The notes: a model not told the origin generated them from the letters alone. A stretch of 64,000 bases of DNA from Enterobacteriaceae endosymbiont of Donacia crassipes (GCF_012569785.1 NZ_CP046202.1:287621-351620), one strand, 5' to 3'; positions 1 through 10,364 are shown, numbered from the stretch's first letter. Made by a program: numbers and translations.

Positions 1-510
1 TCTAGATATAACTACATTATTTCTTTTTTTATCTAATTTTATAACTTTAAAATCTAATTCTTTACCTTCTAGATGAGAAGTATCTCTAATTGGTCTAATA
101 TCAATTAAAGAACCTGGTAAAAAAGCTCTAATACTATTAAGATCTACTGTAAATCCTCCCTTAACTTTGCCATTAATAATACCTTTAATATTATTTTTAT
201 TTATATTAGCTTGTTCTAAAAATAACCATGCTTCATGTCTTTTTGCTTTTTCTCTAGATAAAATGGTTTCACCAAACCCATCTTCTATTGAATCTAATGA
301 TACATCTACAATATCTCCTATTTTTATTTCAAGTTCACCTTTTATATTTTTAAATTGTGTAATTGGAATATAAGATTCTGATTTTAATCCTGCATCTACT
401 AAAACAATATCTTTTTCAATAGCAATAACGATTCCGGGAATAATTGATCCTAAATTAATAATTTTATTTTTTAGTGATTTTTCAAATAATTTAGCAAAAC
501 ATTCATTCAT
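1..510 (-). CDS. rpsA: 30S ribosomal protein S1, N-terminal part (cut by window edge)
   Basis: The first 170 codons are present; the rest lies left of the window. S1 binds mRNA on the 30S subunit and helps load leaders that lack a strong Shine-Dalgarno. The translation starts [13 protein letters not shown] and carries near-identical enteric S1 blocks, for example [31 protein letters not shown] and [13 protein letters not shown]. These cover the first OB-fold repeat (about residues 20-87) and most of the second. E. coli S1 has 557 residues, so about 30% is seen. No clear Shine-Dalgarno precedes the ATG at 510, which as I recall also holds for E. coli rpsA. The cmk gene that normally lies between aroA and rpsA is absent. 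Confidence 0.97.
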   Translation of the reverse strand, partial: MNECFAKLFEKSLKNKIINLGSIIPGIVIAIEKDIVLVDAGLKSESYIPITQFKNIKGELEIKIGDIVDVSLDSIEDGFGETILSREKAKRHEAWLFLEQANINKNNIKGIINGKVKGGFTVDLNSIRAFLPGSLIDIRPIRDTSHLEGKELDFKVIKLDKKRNNVVISR

Positions 511-623
511 ATTAGTAACTTTTAAATATATAAAAATAAATATAAACTTAAATCATTTAAGTATTATTTATTAGAAAACTCATATATTCCTTTTATGAGA
601 AAATTAAATATTATATACATAAT

Positions 624-659
624 ATATATGTATATAACATTAATAATTTTTTTCTGCAA
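624..659 (-). promoter_or_regulatory. possible sigma-70 promoter for rpsA
   Basis: Read on the minus strand, TTGCAG is followed 17 bases later by TATATA, about 115 bases upstream of the rpsA start. Each hexamer matches the consensus at about four of six positions. In DNA this AT-rich such matches arise easily by chance, so the call is weak. Confidence 0.25.
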
Positions 660-718
660 CTATATATAATATATTATTATTTTTAATGTTTTAAATTGTT
701 TAATTATTAAATTAATAT

Positions 719-2017
719 TTAATGATAAATACTAATTTTTTTAAATTCTGTAAAAAATTTTGGATATGTCTTAGAAGTACAATTAGGATTAATAATACTT
801 ACAGAATTATTTGATAATGATAATAATGAAAAACACATAGCTATACGATGATCATTATAAGTTTCAATAACAGTTTTTTTTATATATTTAGGAGGTTTTA
901 TTATAATAAAATCTTTACCTGTAATAATATTAGCTCCAGTTTTTTTTAATTCATTAGACATTGCTATAAGACGATCAGTTTCTTTTACTCGCCAATTATA
1001 TATATTTTTAATAATTGTAGTTCCTTTAGCAAATAAACCAACTATAGCTAATGTCATAGCTACATCTGGAATATCATTTAAATCCATATTAATAGATTTT
1101 AAAGTATTTTTTGTACAACTAATATAATTAGGGCCATAAGATATTATGGCTCCCATTTTTTTTAAAATATTAACATATTTTATATCTCCTTGAATACTTT
1201 TTTTATTTAAATTTTTTAATAATACAGTACCTCCTTTAATTGCAGCTGCTGCTAAAAAATATGATGCAGAAGATGCATCCCCTTCTATAATATATTTTTT
1301 TGGAGAAATATATGTTTGTTTGCCAATAATTTTAAATTGTTTATAATTATTATTTTGTACATTAATACCAAAAATTTTCATTAATTTAATAGTTATATCT
1401 ATATATGGTTTTGATACTAAATTACCTTTTACATTAATTAATGTATTATTATTTAATAATGGGCTTATAATTAATAAAGAAGTTAAAAATTGACTAGAAA
1501 TAGAACCATCTATTATAAGATTATTATTATAATAATTTTGGAAACCTCCTTTTAAATGTATAGGTGGAAAATATTTTTTTTCTATATATTTAATTTTAGC
1601 ACCACCACTTTTTAATGTATCTACAAGATGTTTAATAGGTCGTTCTTTCATCCGAGGTTCCCCTGTTAAAATAACATCACATTGATTATTTAATGATAAT
1701 AATGCTGTTAATGGTCTTATTACAGTTCCTGCATTTCCTAAAAATAATTTTATTTTTTTTTTAGGTTTAAAATATCCATTATTACCTATAATAAAACAAT
1801 TTGTTTTATTATTTGATAAATTATAACTAATTCCTAATCGTTGTAATGTTTTTAACATGTATTTTACATCATCACTATTTAATAAATTTACTAATTTAGT
1901 ATTTCCTTTTGCTATAGCAGATAATAATAAAACTCTATTTGAAATGCTTTTTGATCCAGGTAAAGTTATAGAACCTTGAATTTTATGTACTGGTTTTAAA
2001 ATTAAAATATTTTTCAT
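719..2017 (-). CDS. aroA: 3-phosphoshikimate 1-carboxyvinyltransferase (EPSP synthase)
   Basis: Sixth step of the shikimate pathway: joins phosphoenolpyruvate to shikimate-3-phosphate in the cytoplasm. At 432 aa it is close to the E. coli length (427). The N-terminal substrate motif LPGSKSISNR is at residues 19-28, followed by GNAGTVIRPLTALL near residue 92, GEPRMKERPIKHL, the catalytic region NDIPDVAMTLAIV, WRVKETDRL and NDHRIAM near the C terminus. All known substrate-binding blocks look intact, so the enzyme is probably active. serC lies just upstream on the same strand, the conserved enteric serC-aroA pair. With aroK and aroB near 56-58 kb this gives three steps of the chorismate route in the window. 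Confidence 0.97.
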   Translation of the reverse strand: MKNILILKPVHKIQGSITLPGSKSISNRVLLLSAIAKGNTKLVNLLNSDDVKYMLKTLQRLGISYNLSNNKTNCFIIGNNGYFKPKKKIKLFLGNAGTVIRPLTALLSLNNQCDVILTGEPRMKERPIKHLVDTLKSGGAKIKYIEKKYFPPIHLKGGFQNYYNNNLIIDGSISSQFLTSLLIISPLLNNNTLINVKGNLVSKPYIDITIKLMKIFGINVQNNNYKQFKIIGKQTYISPKKYIIEGDASSASYFLAAAAIKGGTVLLKNLNKKSIQGDIKYVNILKKMGAIISYGPNYISCTKNTLKSINMDLNDIPDVAMTLAIVGLFAKGTTIIKNIYNWRVKETDRLIAMSNELKKTGANIITGKDFIIIKPPKYIKKTVIETYNDHRIAMCFSLLSLSNNSVSIINPNCTSKTYPKFFTEFKKISIYH

Positions 2018-2056
2018 AATATATTAACTAATTAAATTTTAAAACAATAATAACAT

Positions 2057-3151
2057 TTATACATAATTTTTTTCAAAATCATTCATAAAATCTATTAATA
2101 TTTTTACGCCTTCTATAGGCATAGCATTATATATAGATGCTCTTATACCTCCTACAACTTTATGTCCTTTTAAATAAAATAATCCATTTTCTTGAGCTTT
2201 TTGTAAAAAAATTTTTTCTTTTTTTTTATCTTTTAAGTAAAAAGTAATATTTGTTATAGATCTGTTACAAGGTTCTATTTTATTTATATAAAAATTACTA
2301 TTATCTATAGCAGAATAAAGTAATGTTGATTTTTGTTTATTTATTTGACTAATATATTTTATTCCACCTATTTTTTTTAACCATTTTAAAATTAATCCAG
2401 ATAAGTATAACGAAAATGTAGGAGGTGTATTAAACATTGAATTGTATTTAGAAATTATTTGGTAATCTAATACCGAAGGTATTTCTTGGCGTTTTTTACG
2501 ATTATTAAATATTAGATCTTTTCTTATAATTATCAAAGTTAATCCAGATGTACCAAGATTTTTTTGTGTACTAGCATATATTAATCCATAATTCTTTATA
2601 TCTATTTCTTTTGCAAGAATTGAAGATGATAAATCTGCTATAATAATTTTATTTTCTAATGTAGGTTCTTGATTAATTGCAATACCTTCTATAGTTTCGT
2701 TAGGACAATAATGTATATATTTTGAATTTTTATTTAGAATCCAATCTTCCATTTTTTTTATATAAAATATACCATTTTTTTTTTTTACTGGATTAATAAT
2801 ATTAGGTACACAATACTTTTTTGCTTCTTTTATTGCTTGCAAAGACCAATGACCAATATTTGCATAATCAGCTGTTTCATTATAAAATAATAAATTCATA
2901 GGTATTGCTGCAAATTGTGTTCTAGCTCCTCCTTGACAAAATAATATATCATATTGTGATGGAATATTAATTAACTCACGTAAATCTTGTTTAATATTTT
3001 GTAGTAAATTGATAAAATCATTACTACGATGACTAATTTCCATAACTGAAAAATTTAGATTATTCCAATTTATTAATTCATCTTGTGCTTGTTTTAAAAC
3101 TTCATAAGGTAAAGTAGCAGGTCCAGGACTAAAATTAAATATTTTTTTCAT
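2057..3151 (-). CDS. serC: phosphoserine aminotransferase
   Basis: PLP enzyme of serine synthesis, also used in enteric vitamin B6 synthesis. The reading frame is open up to 3196, but the start chosen is the ATG at 3151: it gives MKKIFNFSPGPATLP, matching the E. coli N terminus, and has AAGGAT at good spacing. The product is 364 aa (E. coli 362). The PLP lysine is visible in ASTQKNLGTSGLT, with FCQGGARTQF and GHWSLQAIKEAKKY upstream and GGIRASIYNAMPIEGV at the C terminus. It is retained next to aroA. In such a small gene set it could also serve as a broader aminotransferase, but that is speculation. Confidence 0.95.
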   Translation of the reverse strand: MKKIFNFSPGPATLPYEVLKQAQDELINWNNLNFSVMEISHRSNDFINLLQNIKQDLRELINIPSQYDILFCQGGARTQFAAIPMNLLFYNETADYANIGHWSLQAIKEAKKYCVPNIINPVKKKNGIFYIKKMEDWILNKNSKYIHYCPNETIEGIAINQEPTLENKIIIADLSSSILAKEIDIKNYGLIYASTQKNLGTSGLTLIIIRKDLIFNNRKKRQEIPSVLDYQIISKYNSMFNTPPTFSLYLSGLILKWLKKIGGIKYISQINKQKSTLLYSAIDNSNFYINKIEPCNRSITNITFYLKDKKKEKIFLQKAQENGLFYLKGHKVVGGIRASIYNAMPIEGVKILIDFMNDFEKNYV

Positions 3152-3192
3152 ATTTATAATCCTTATTTTTAATTTATTAAAAAAATTTTTAT

Positions 3193-4296
3193 TCAAATTT
3201 TACTACTATAAGTATACATAGACATAATAATTCCAAAATTAGCCATAATAACTACTAGAGATGTCCCTCCATAACTAAGTAATGGCAAAGGAATACCTAC
3301 TATCGGTAATAATCCACTTACCATACTAATATTAATAAATACAGATAAAAATAACATACATGTTATTCCACTAATTATTAATTTATTAAAAAAATGATAA
3401 CATTGAAAAGATAAATATAAACTTCTTCCTATTAACAATAAATATAAAGAAATAATTAATAATGCGCCTACAAAACCAAATTCTTCTGCTAATACAGAAA
3501 ATACAAAATCAGTATGTTTTTCTGGTAAAAAATTTAATTGTGTTTGTGTTCCTTGTAACCATCCTTTACCAAATATACCTCCAGAACTAATTGCAGTTTT
3601 TGATTGAAAAATATGATATCCTATTCCTAATACATCATAATGTGATTTTAATAACATTAACATTCTTTCTCTTTGATAATCATGTAATAAAAATATCCAT
3701 GCAAAAGGAAGAAAAATAATGAATATAATAGTACTGTTTATAATTATTTTCCAAGATAATCCAGATAAAAACAAAATAATAATACCAGATAAACTAATTA
3801 ATATTGCAGTACCTAAATCTGGTTGTTTTGCTACTAATATTGTAGGTATTAATATAAGAATTATAATTTTTAAAAATGTTTTTATATGAATAGGATATTT
3901 ATTTTTATTAATTATATGAGCAATTACTAAAGGAACAGCTATTTTTGCTATTTCAGAAGGTTGAAATTTAATAAAATATATATTTAACCATCTTTGTGCA
4001 CCTTTTGTAATATGTCCACCAAATTCTACAGCAATTAATAAAATAATACAAAACCAATAAAATAAAAAAGAATATTTTTCGTAAATATCTGGAGGAATTT
4101 GTGCTGCTATAAACATAGTTATAAAACCTATAAAAATTTGTATTAATTTATGTTTTATAAAAATGTGACGATATATACCAGTTGAACTCCATGTTATAAA
4201 TAAACTAATTATTAAAATAAATGTTATTAATATTAATAAGATTAAATCTATATGTAATATAGAAGGAAGAAAAGAATTATTATTTTTTTTTTTCAT
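3193..4296 (-). CDS. mrdB: RodA, SEDS-family peptidoglycan glycosyltransferase
   Basis: Integral membrane polymerase (also called rodA) that makes glycan strands of the lateral wall with its partner PBP2. The protein has 367 aa (E. coli 370) and about ten hydrophobic segments. The SEDS signature GWLQGTQTQLNFLPEKHTDF, containing the conserved acidic residue of the extracellular loop, is intact, as are AKQPDLGTAILI and the C-terminal GLLPIVGIPLPLLSYGG. It lies 24 bases downstream of mrdA, so the pair is probably co-transcribed and co-produced. Its presence implies that the bacterium still builds or remodels some peptidoglycan. Confidence 0.96.
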   Translation of the reverse strand: MKKKNNNSFLPSILHIDLILLILITFILIISLFITWSSTGIYRHIFIKHKLIQIFIGFITMFIAAQIPPDIYEKYSFLFYWFCIILLIAVEFGGHITKGAQRWLNIYFIKFQPSEIAKIAVPLVIAHIINKNKYPIHIKTFLKIIILILIPTILVAKQPDLGTAILISLSGIIILFLSGLSWKIIINSTIIFIIFLPFAWIFLLHDYQRERMLMLLKSHYDVLGIGYHIFQSKTAISSGGIFGKGWLQGTQTQLNFLPEKHTDFVFSVLAEEFGFVGALLIISLYLLLIGRSLYLSFQCYHFFNKLIISGITCMLFLSVFINISMVSGLLPIVGIPLPLLSYGGTSLVVIMANFGIIMSMYTYSSKI

Positions 4297-4320
4297 AATT
4301 AAAATGTATAATTTTATGTT

Positions 4321-6195
4321 TTAATTTAAAAATTTTTCTTTATGTATAAAAATATAATCCCAAATTTTTCTTGAAATATCTCCAACTGAGATGCTATTAT
4401 CACTATTTTCTATAATTATAGTCATAGCAATTTTAGGATTATTAAATGGAGCAAAAGATATTAGAAGTTTATGATCTCTTAATTTTTTTTCTATTGTATT
4501 AATATTATAATTTTTTTTCTTTTTAAGATTAAAAACTTGTGCAGTTCCTGTTTTAGCTGCTACTTGATAATTTTTTACTGTAGAAAAATAATTATAAATA
4601 GTACCATTTTTTTTATTGACTACATTATACATTCCTTTTTTTATTATATTCCAATATTTTATTGGTAAATTAATTACTCTTTTATATTTTGGTGGTAAAT
4701 AATAAGAAAAAATCTTATTTAATTTTTTCTTTTTTAAAAGATGTAAGGGTATACTGACACCATTATTAACTAATATAGTTAGTGAATTATGTATTTGTAT
4801 AGGAGTAGAATTCCAGTAACTTTGTCCAATACCTACGGAAATAGTATCTCCTATATACCAAGGTATTTGTATATTTTTAAGTTTCCATTCTTTAGTAGGC
4901 ATATTACCTATTTTTTCATTAAAAAGATCAATGTTTGTTAATTTACCATAACCGAATTTTATCATCCATTTATGAATTTTATTAATTCCTATGTTATAAG
5001 CTAATTTATAAAAAAAAGAATCAGATGATTCTTGTAATGCTTTAGTAACATTTAAATATCCATGACCAAATTTTTTCCAATCTTTATATATTGTATTTAA
5101 TTTAGGAATTTTCCACCATCCAGGATCAAATAAAATTGTATGTTCATCTATTAAATTTAATTTTAATGCTATTAAAGCAATATATGGTTTTACAGTAGAA
5201 GCAGGAGGATAAATTCCTTGAATAGTTCTATTAATTAAAATATCATCATTACTTTTTAATAAAAAAGTTATATTATTTTTTTTAAAATTATTTATAAAAA
5301 TATTAGGATCAAAACTAGGAGTTGATACCATAGCTAAAATTTCTCCATTTCTTGTATCACTAATAATAACAGCACCTTTTTTATCACTCATTAATGAGTG
5401 AATATAGTTTTGTAAATAATAATCAATAGTTAAATAAATATCACTACCTGTATATGCTTTTTTTTTACATATATCATATGAATATATACCTTTATTATTT
5501 ACTGCAATTTTTTGATAACCAGGGATGCCATATAATGTATTTTCATAATATTTTTCAATACCATTAATACCTTTATCAGAAATATCATTATAATTTTTTA
5601 CAGAATTTTTATTTTTAAAAATATTTTTTTTTTTATGGTCTATTAAATTGATATAACCTACTACGTGAGCAAAAATATCACTTTGAGGATAAAAACGTTT
5701 TTGATAAATTTTTAATGATATATTAGAAAATCTAAATTTATTTACTAAAAATTTTGATATTTGTATATTATCTAAATCAATTTTTAATTTAATTAATTTA
5801 AAAGGATTATTTTTTTTTTGTTTTTTTATAAAATTTAGAACATCACATTGATTAACATCTAATTTTAGTATTTTTTGAAAAATAATAAAATTTTTACAAA
5901 AATCTTTTAGATTATTATATTTAATTGTAATTTGATAAAAATTTTTATTTTTAGCTAAAATAATACCATTTCTATCATAAATTAATCCCCTATTAGGTTT
6001 TAAAAAAAAAAATCCGATATAGTTTTGTTCTGCTTGTAATTTATATTTTTTATAAGATTTTATTTGTAAATAATATAAATTATATATTATAACAACTATA
6101 AATATTGAAAATATTTTAATTAATATTTTAATTCTTTTTGTGAGAATTTTTAATTTTATTGTATTATTGTGTAAAAAATTATAATTTACATTCAT
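4321..6195 (-). CDS. mrdA: penicillin-binding protein 2 (elongation transpeptidase)
   Basis: Class B PBP that cross-links peptidoglycan together with RodA. The protein has 624 aa (E. coli 633). One N-terminal membrane segment lies at about residues 25-45, then the pedestal domain (KPNRGLIYDRNGIILAKN), then the transpeptidase. The three active-site motifs are present: STVK in PPASTVKPYIALIAL near residue 330, SSDS as the SxN-type motif region, and KTGTAQV near residue 545. The protein therefore looks catalytically competent. In E. coli rlmH, rsfS and nadD lie between holA and mrdA; all three are gone here. Confidence 0.96.
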   Translation of the reverse strand: MNVNYNFLHNNTIKLKILTKRIKILIKIFSIFIVVIIYNLYYLQIKSYKKYKLQAEQNYIGFFFLKPNRGLIYDRNGIILAKNKNFYQITIKYNNLKDFCKNFIIFQKILKLDVNQCDVLNFIKKQKKNNPFKLIKLKIDLDNIQISKFLVNKFRFSNISLKIYQKRFYPQSDIFAHVVGYINLIDHKKKNIFKNKNSVKNYNDISDKGINGIEKYYENTLYGIPGYQKIAVNNKGIYSYDICKKKAYTGSDIYLTIDYYLQNYIHSLMSDKKGAVIISDTRNGEILAMVSTPSFDPNIFINNFKKNNITFLLKSNDDILINRTIQGIYPPASTVKPYIALIALKLNLIDEHTILFDPGWWKIPKLNTIYKDWKKFGHGYLNVTKALQESSDSFFYKLAYNIGINKIHKWMIKFGYGKLTNIDLFNEKIGNMPTKEWKLKNIQIPWYIGDTISVGIGQSYWNSTPIQIHNSLTILVNNGVSIPLHLLKKKKLNKIFSYYLPPKYKRVINLPIKYWNIIKKGMYNVVNKKNGTIYNYFSTVKNYQVAAKTGTAQVFNLKKKKNYNINTIEKKLRDHKLLISFAPFNNPKIAMTIIIENSDNSISVGDISRKIWDYIFIHKEKFLN

Positions 6196-6226
6196 AATTA
6201 CTTATACCTATATAATTAAAAATATT

Positions 6227-7246
6227 TTATGACATTAATAAAATTAATTTTTCTAAATCTATCCAAAAATGTTTTTCTGTATAATCTTGTATTATAAAAC
6301 TTTTAAGATTTATTTCAATTTCTAGCAATAATTTAATTATTAAATATAATTTTTGAGAATTTATTCTATTTAATATTTTTATAAAAATTTTTTGTTTTGA
6401 TATAGGTATTAAAAATTTTTTAAAAATTAAATTGGTAGAATTTTTTTGATAATTTCTATATAATTCTAGAATTAGAAAAATATTTTTTTGTAATTTATTT
6501 AAAATTAGAAAAATATTTTGTTTATTATTTTTCATTTGTATTATTAGTTGAAAACTATTTTTTAAATCACCTAATAAAATAAAATCAATAAATTTTTCTT
6601 CTTTTAATAAAATTAGATTATTAAAATAATATTTATAAATAAAATTATTTATATAATTATGATTTTTTTTTTTTTGTATAGAAATATTATTAATTAATTG
6701 ATTTAATAAAGTTAAATTTTTTGAATAAGAATTTTTTAACATAAAAATTATATTTTTATCTATAGATAAATTTAATTTTTTAAAACGAAAATTAATCCAA
6801 TTTAATAATTGATTATTACTTAATCTATTATTTTTTAAAAAAAAACCATTATTGTTAATAATATTTTTTATTACTTTTTCTATATTAGAATTAATATAAT
6901 CATGAATTTCTAAAATAAGAATATTATTAATGTCTATATATTTTAATAAATGTAAAACATAATTTTTAAAATTTAAAAAAATATCTTTATTTAAAAAAAG
7001 TAAATGTATTATTTTTTTTTTACAAAAAAAATCATTTATAGTAAATTTAAAAAAAATATTACTCCAAATTGTATTATTATCTATAATAATAACATTATTT
7101 TTAATATAATTTAAATCTAGTAATTTATTAAATAATAAATTTAAATTTTTTTTTAAAAAAAAAAATTCATTACCTGCCATAATATAGCAAAAATACTTTT
7201 TATTATAAATATTTTTGTAAAAATTATTAAATAATTTCTGATTCAT
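6227..7246 (-). CDS. holA: DNA polymerase III delta subunit (clamp loader)
   Basis: The delta subunit opens the beta sliding clamp. The sequence is highly diverged and very rich in Ile, Asn and Lys, so recognition rests on length (339 aa, E. coli 343), position directly after leuS as in enterics, and scattered family features. These include YIMAGNEFFFLKKNLN at the N terminus, the DFILLGDLKNSFQLI stretch and the C-terminal LLEIEINLKSF followed by FWIDLEKLILL. The lptE gene normally between leuS and holA is missing, in line with loss of LPS assembly. This is a core clamp-loader part, to be read with the short dnaX at 52.8 kb. Confidence 0.85.
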   Translation of the reverse strand: MNQKLFNNFYKNIYNKKYFCYIMAGNEFFFLKKNLNLLFNKLLDLNYIKNNVIIIDNNTIWSNIFFKFTINDFFCKKKIIHLLFLNKDIFLNFKNYVLHLLKYIDINNILILEIHDYINSNIEKVIKNIINNNGFFLKNNRLSNNQLLNWINFRFKKLNLSIDKNIIFMLKNSYSKNLTLLNQLINNISIQKKKNHNYINNFIYKYYFNNLILLKEEKFIDFILLGDLKNSFQLIIQMKNNKQNIFLILNKLQKNIFLILELYRNYQKNSTNLIFKKFLIPISKQKIFIKILNRINSQKLYLIIKLLLEIEINLKSFIIQDYTEKHFWIDLEKLILLMS

Positions 7247-7272
7247 TTTTTATTTTTCGTAAATAAATTTTG

Positions 7273-9816
7273 TTATTTTTTTGTTACTATATTAAAAACC
7301 TTATGTGGTACATATATTGTTTTTATTATTTTAATATTGATTAAAAATTTAGAAATTTTATCATAAGATAATATATATTTTTTTATATTATTATCTTGAT
7401 TATGATATTTTTTTGGAATTGAAAGAATATATTTTTTTTTTCCATTAATTTGTATAATAATATTAAAATTTTGTTTTATTTTTGTGTTAATGTTTTTAAT
7501 AACTGGCCATAATTGATGATCTATATCATTATTTTTCCCCATATATTTCCATAATACAAAACAAATATGAGGTGCAAAAGGATATAACATTTTTAATATG
7601 ATTAATAATCCATCAAAAATAATAATATAATCAAGATTATTATCTATTTTATATTTTGTAATTTTTTTAAATAAAATTATTATAGAAGATATTACAGTAT
7701 TAAAAGACTGATCTTTTTCAAAATTATTTGTTACATTAATAATAGTTTTATTTATACAATCTTGAATAATAAGTTGTTGTTTATTATATTGAATTAATTC
7801 TTGATTTTTTTTAATTTTTAGATAATTTTTATATTTTTGATTATATTTATAAATAAATTTCCATAATTTATTTAAAAATCTATACATTCCTTTTATTCCC
7901 GATTCTTTCCATTCTAAATTCATAGTTGGAGGTGCTGCAAACATAATAAACATACGTAAGGTATCAGCTCCATATTTTTCAATTATATCTTGAGGATTAA
8001 TACCATTATTTTTAGATTTTGACATTTTTATCATGCCATGATAAACTAATTTTTTACCTTTTTTGTTAATAAAAATATTATTTTTTTTATCAAAAATAAC
8101 ATTTTTTAATTTAACCCAATGATATTTTTTTTTATTATCTATATAATAATAAGAATCAGATAAAACCATTCCTTGACATAATAAATTTTTGACTGGTTCA
8201 TCAATATATAATAAACCAATATCTCTCATTAATTTATGAAAAAAACGAAAATACATCAAATGCATTATAGCATGTTCTATACCTCCAATATATTGATCAA
8301 CAGGTAACCAATATTTAGCTTTTTTTTTATTTATCATACTTTTTTTTTCATTATTGCAAGTATATCTTGCATAATACCATGAAGATTCAATAAAAGTATC
8401 AAATGTGTCAGTTTCTATTTGTCCCTTTATACCTTTGTTATTATAAGAAAACCATTTTAAATTTTTTTTAATTTTTTGATTATAATTTTCATTTATATTT
8501 TCATTAAAAAATTTTTTAGGAAAAACTAAAGGTAAATCATTTTCTTTAAAAGGTAAAATTTTTTTATTATTTTGTATAATAATAGGTATAGGTGTACCCC
8601 ATAAACGTTGTCTAGAAATACTCCAATCTTGTAAATGATAATGTTTTTTATAACATGCAAATTTATTTGTAATTAAATTATGAATTAATTCATTATTATT
8701 TTTAGTATTTTTTGAAACATGTAATAATTTTTTCATTTTAAAAAAAAGAAAATTATATTTTTTAGAAAATATTAAATCTTTTTCATTATATGCCGGTATA
8801 CCAGCTATTGCATTAATTGTTGTAATATTTGTTAAATAATTAACAATAATTATTGGTATTTTTTTTTTTATCAAAATATTATATGCAAATAGATTACTGT
8901 TAAAATCTATTATTTTAATAGATGAAAATTTATTATTTTTAATAAGATTATTAAATGAACATTTTGTAATAAAATTTTTAATATTTATATCATTTATAAA
9001 ATTTTTACATATAGGATGATTATATAAAATTTTAATAAAAACGATGTCATTAATATAATTAATATATTTTGTTTCTATAAAAACATTAAATTGATAATTA
9101 ATATTTTCAATTTTAAAAAAAAGATCTATACCTTCTTTTTTACCAATCCAATGTTTTTGCATATCTTTTACTTTTTTAGGCCATCCGTTTAATTTTTTTA
9201 AATCATTAAGTAATTCTTCAGCATAATGAGTAATTTTTAAAAACCATTGTTTAACTAATTTTTTTTGTACAATACTATTACATCTCCAACAACAATTATT
9301 AATAACTTGTTCATTTGCTAAAATTGTTTTATCTATATTACACCAATTAACTAAAGCATTTTTTTTATATGCTAAACCTAATTTGTATAATTTTAAAAAA
9401 AACCATTGTTCCCAATGATAATAATTAGGATCACATGTTGTTATTTCTCTATCCCAATCAAAACTAAATCCTAATAATTTTAATTGTTTTTTCATATCTA
9501 AAATATTATTTTTAGTCCATACATAAGGAGAAATATTATTTTCATTTGCTGCTATTTCAGCTGGCAAACCAAAAGAATCCCAACCAATTGGATGTAAAAC
9601 ATTTTTTCCTTGCATACGTTGATATCTTGCTATAACATCTCCTATTGTATAGTTACGCACATGTCCCATATGTAATTTACCTGATGGATAAGGCAACATA
9701 GAAAGACAATAAAATTTAGGTTTATTATAATCTTCAGTTACTTTAAAAGTTTTTTCTAAATGCCATTTTTTTTGTACATAAGATTCTATTTTTTTAGGAG
9801 AATATTTTTTTTTCAT
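7273..9816 (-). CDS. leuS: leucyl-tRNA synthetase with a degraded editing domain
   Basis: Charges tRNA-Leu. The protein has 847 aa (E. coli 860). The Rossmann-fold signature LPYPSGKLHMGHVRNYT is at about residues 41-57, a cysteine cluster (CCWRC) marks the zinc region near 175, and the catalytic loop MIKMSKSKNN is intact, so aminoacylation should work. The inserted CP1 editing domain (about 235-400) is present in length but not in chemistry. The threonine-rich motif TTRPDT of E. coli aligns with residues 248-253, which read ETKYIN. The GTGAVMAVP block aligns with TINAIAGIP (333-341), and GHDQRD with AYNEKD (342-347), keeping only the second aspartate. Editing of mischarged tRNA is probably lost. 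The gene lies in a minus-strand run between ybeY and holA. Confidence 0.97.
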   Translation of the reverse strand: MKKKYSPKKIESYVQKKWHLEKTFKVTEDYNKPKFYCLSMLPYPSGKLHMGHVRNYTIGDVIARYQRMQGKNVLHPIGWDSFGLPAEIAANENNISPYVWTKNNILDMKKQLKLLGFSFDWDREITTCDPNYYHWEQWFFLKLYKLGLAYKKNALVNWCNIDKTILANEQVINNCCWRCNSIVQKKLVKQWFLKITHYAEELLNDLKKLNGWPKKVKDMQKHWIGKKEGIDLFFKIENINYQFNVFIETKYINYINDIVFIKILYNHPICKNFINDINIKNFITKCSFNNLIKNNKFSSIKIIDFNSNLFAYNILIKKKIPIIIVNYLTNITTINAIAGIPAYNEKDLIFSKKYNFLFFKMKKLLHVSKNTKNNNELIHNLITNKFACYKKHYHLQDWSISRQRLWGTPIPIIIQNNKKILPFKENDLPLVFPKKFFNENINENYNQKIKKNLKWFSYNNKGIKGQIETDTFDTFIESSWYYARYTCNNEKKSMINKKKAKYWLPVDQYIGGIEHAIMHLMYFRFFHKLMRDIGLLYIDEPVKNLLCQGMVLSDSYYYIDNKKKYHWVKLKNVIFDKKNNIFINKKGKKLVYHGMIKMSKSKNNGINPQDIIEKYGADTLRMFIMFAAPPTMNLEWKESGIKGMYRFLNKLWKFIYKYNQKYKNYLKIKKNQELIQYNKQQLIIQDCINKTIINVTNNFEKDQSFNTVISSIIILFKKITKYKIDNNLDYIIIFDGLLIILKMLYPFAPHICFVLWKYMGKNNDIDHQLWPVIKNINTKIKQNFNIIIQINGKKKYILSIPKKYHNQDNNIKKYILSYDKISKFLINIKIIKTIYVPHKVFNIVTKK

Positions 9817-9879
9817 ATCAAAAAAATTCCTGAATATATTTTAAAAACATTTTATTATAAAAAAAATATTTTATATTAA

Positions 9880-10344
9880 TTATAATAATTCATATGGGTT
9901 TTTATAACCAAGTAAATTAAGTATATTAATTTCTTTTATTTGCATTATACATGTTTCTTGAATATTTTTATGATCATATTTTAACAAATGTAAACATGCA
10001 TGTATAATCATGTGAGCCCAATGAGCATTTAATAACTTTTTTTGTAAAAAAGATTCATGTTCAATAATTTCCTTACATAAAATTATTTCTCCTAATAATG
10101 TTTTTTTTAAAAAATTATTTTTATCTAAAAAAGATAAAACATTTGTAGGTTTAGAAATTTGAAAATATTTTTTATTAAGTTTTTGAATATAATCTATTTC
10201 TACAATAGAAATTGTAATTTCAATTTTTTTTATATTAGTTTTCATAAATATTATTTTTAACCAATATAAAATATCATTTTTATATGGTATTTGATCATTA
10301 TTTTTACAGAAATTATAATAATTTAAAATAATACTTAATTTCAT
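9880..10344 (-). CDS. ybeY: endoribonuclease YbeY (16S rRNA 3' maturation, ribosome quality control)
   Basis: Zinc-dependent single-strand endoribonuclease family. The 154-aa protein (E. coli 155) has the metal-binding histidine motif in HMIIHACLHLLKYDH (H-x3-H-x5-H) at about residues 112-126, preceded by KPTNVLSFLD and LGEIILC, the usual family blocks. It follows miaB on the same strand. ybeZ (PhoH family), normally between them, has been deleted. Confidence 0.93.
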   Translation of the reverse strand: MKLSIILNYYNFCKNNDQIPYKNDILYWLKIIFMKTNIKKIEITISIVEIDYIQKLNKKYFQISKPTNVLSFLDKNNFLKKTLLGEIILCKEIIEHESFLQKKLLNAHWAHMIIHACLHLLKYDHKNIQETCIMQIKEINILNLLGYKNPYELL

Positions 10345-10364
10345 AAATCATAGATAATTACATA

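Noticed and set aside
167..373. 68-codon open frame on the plus strand
   Set aside because: It is antisense to the clear rpsA reading frame.
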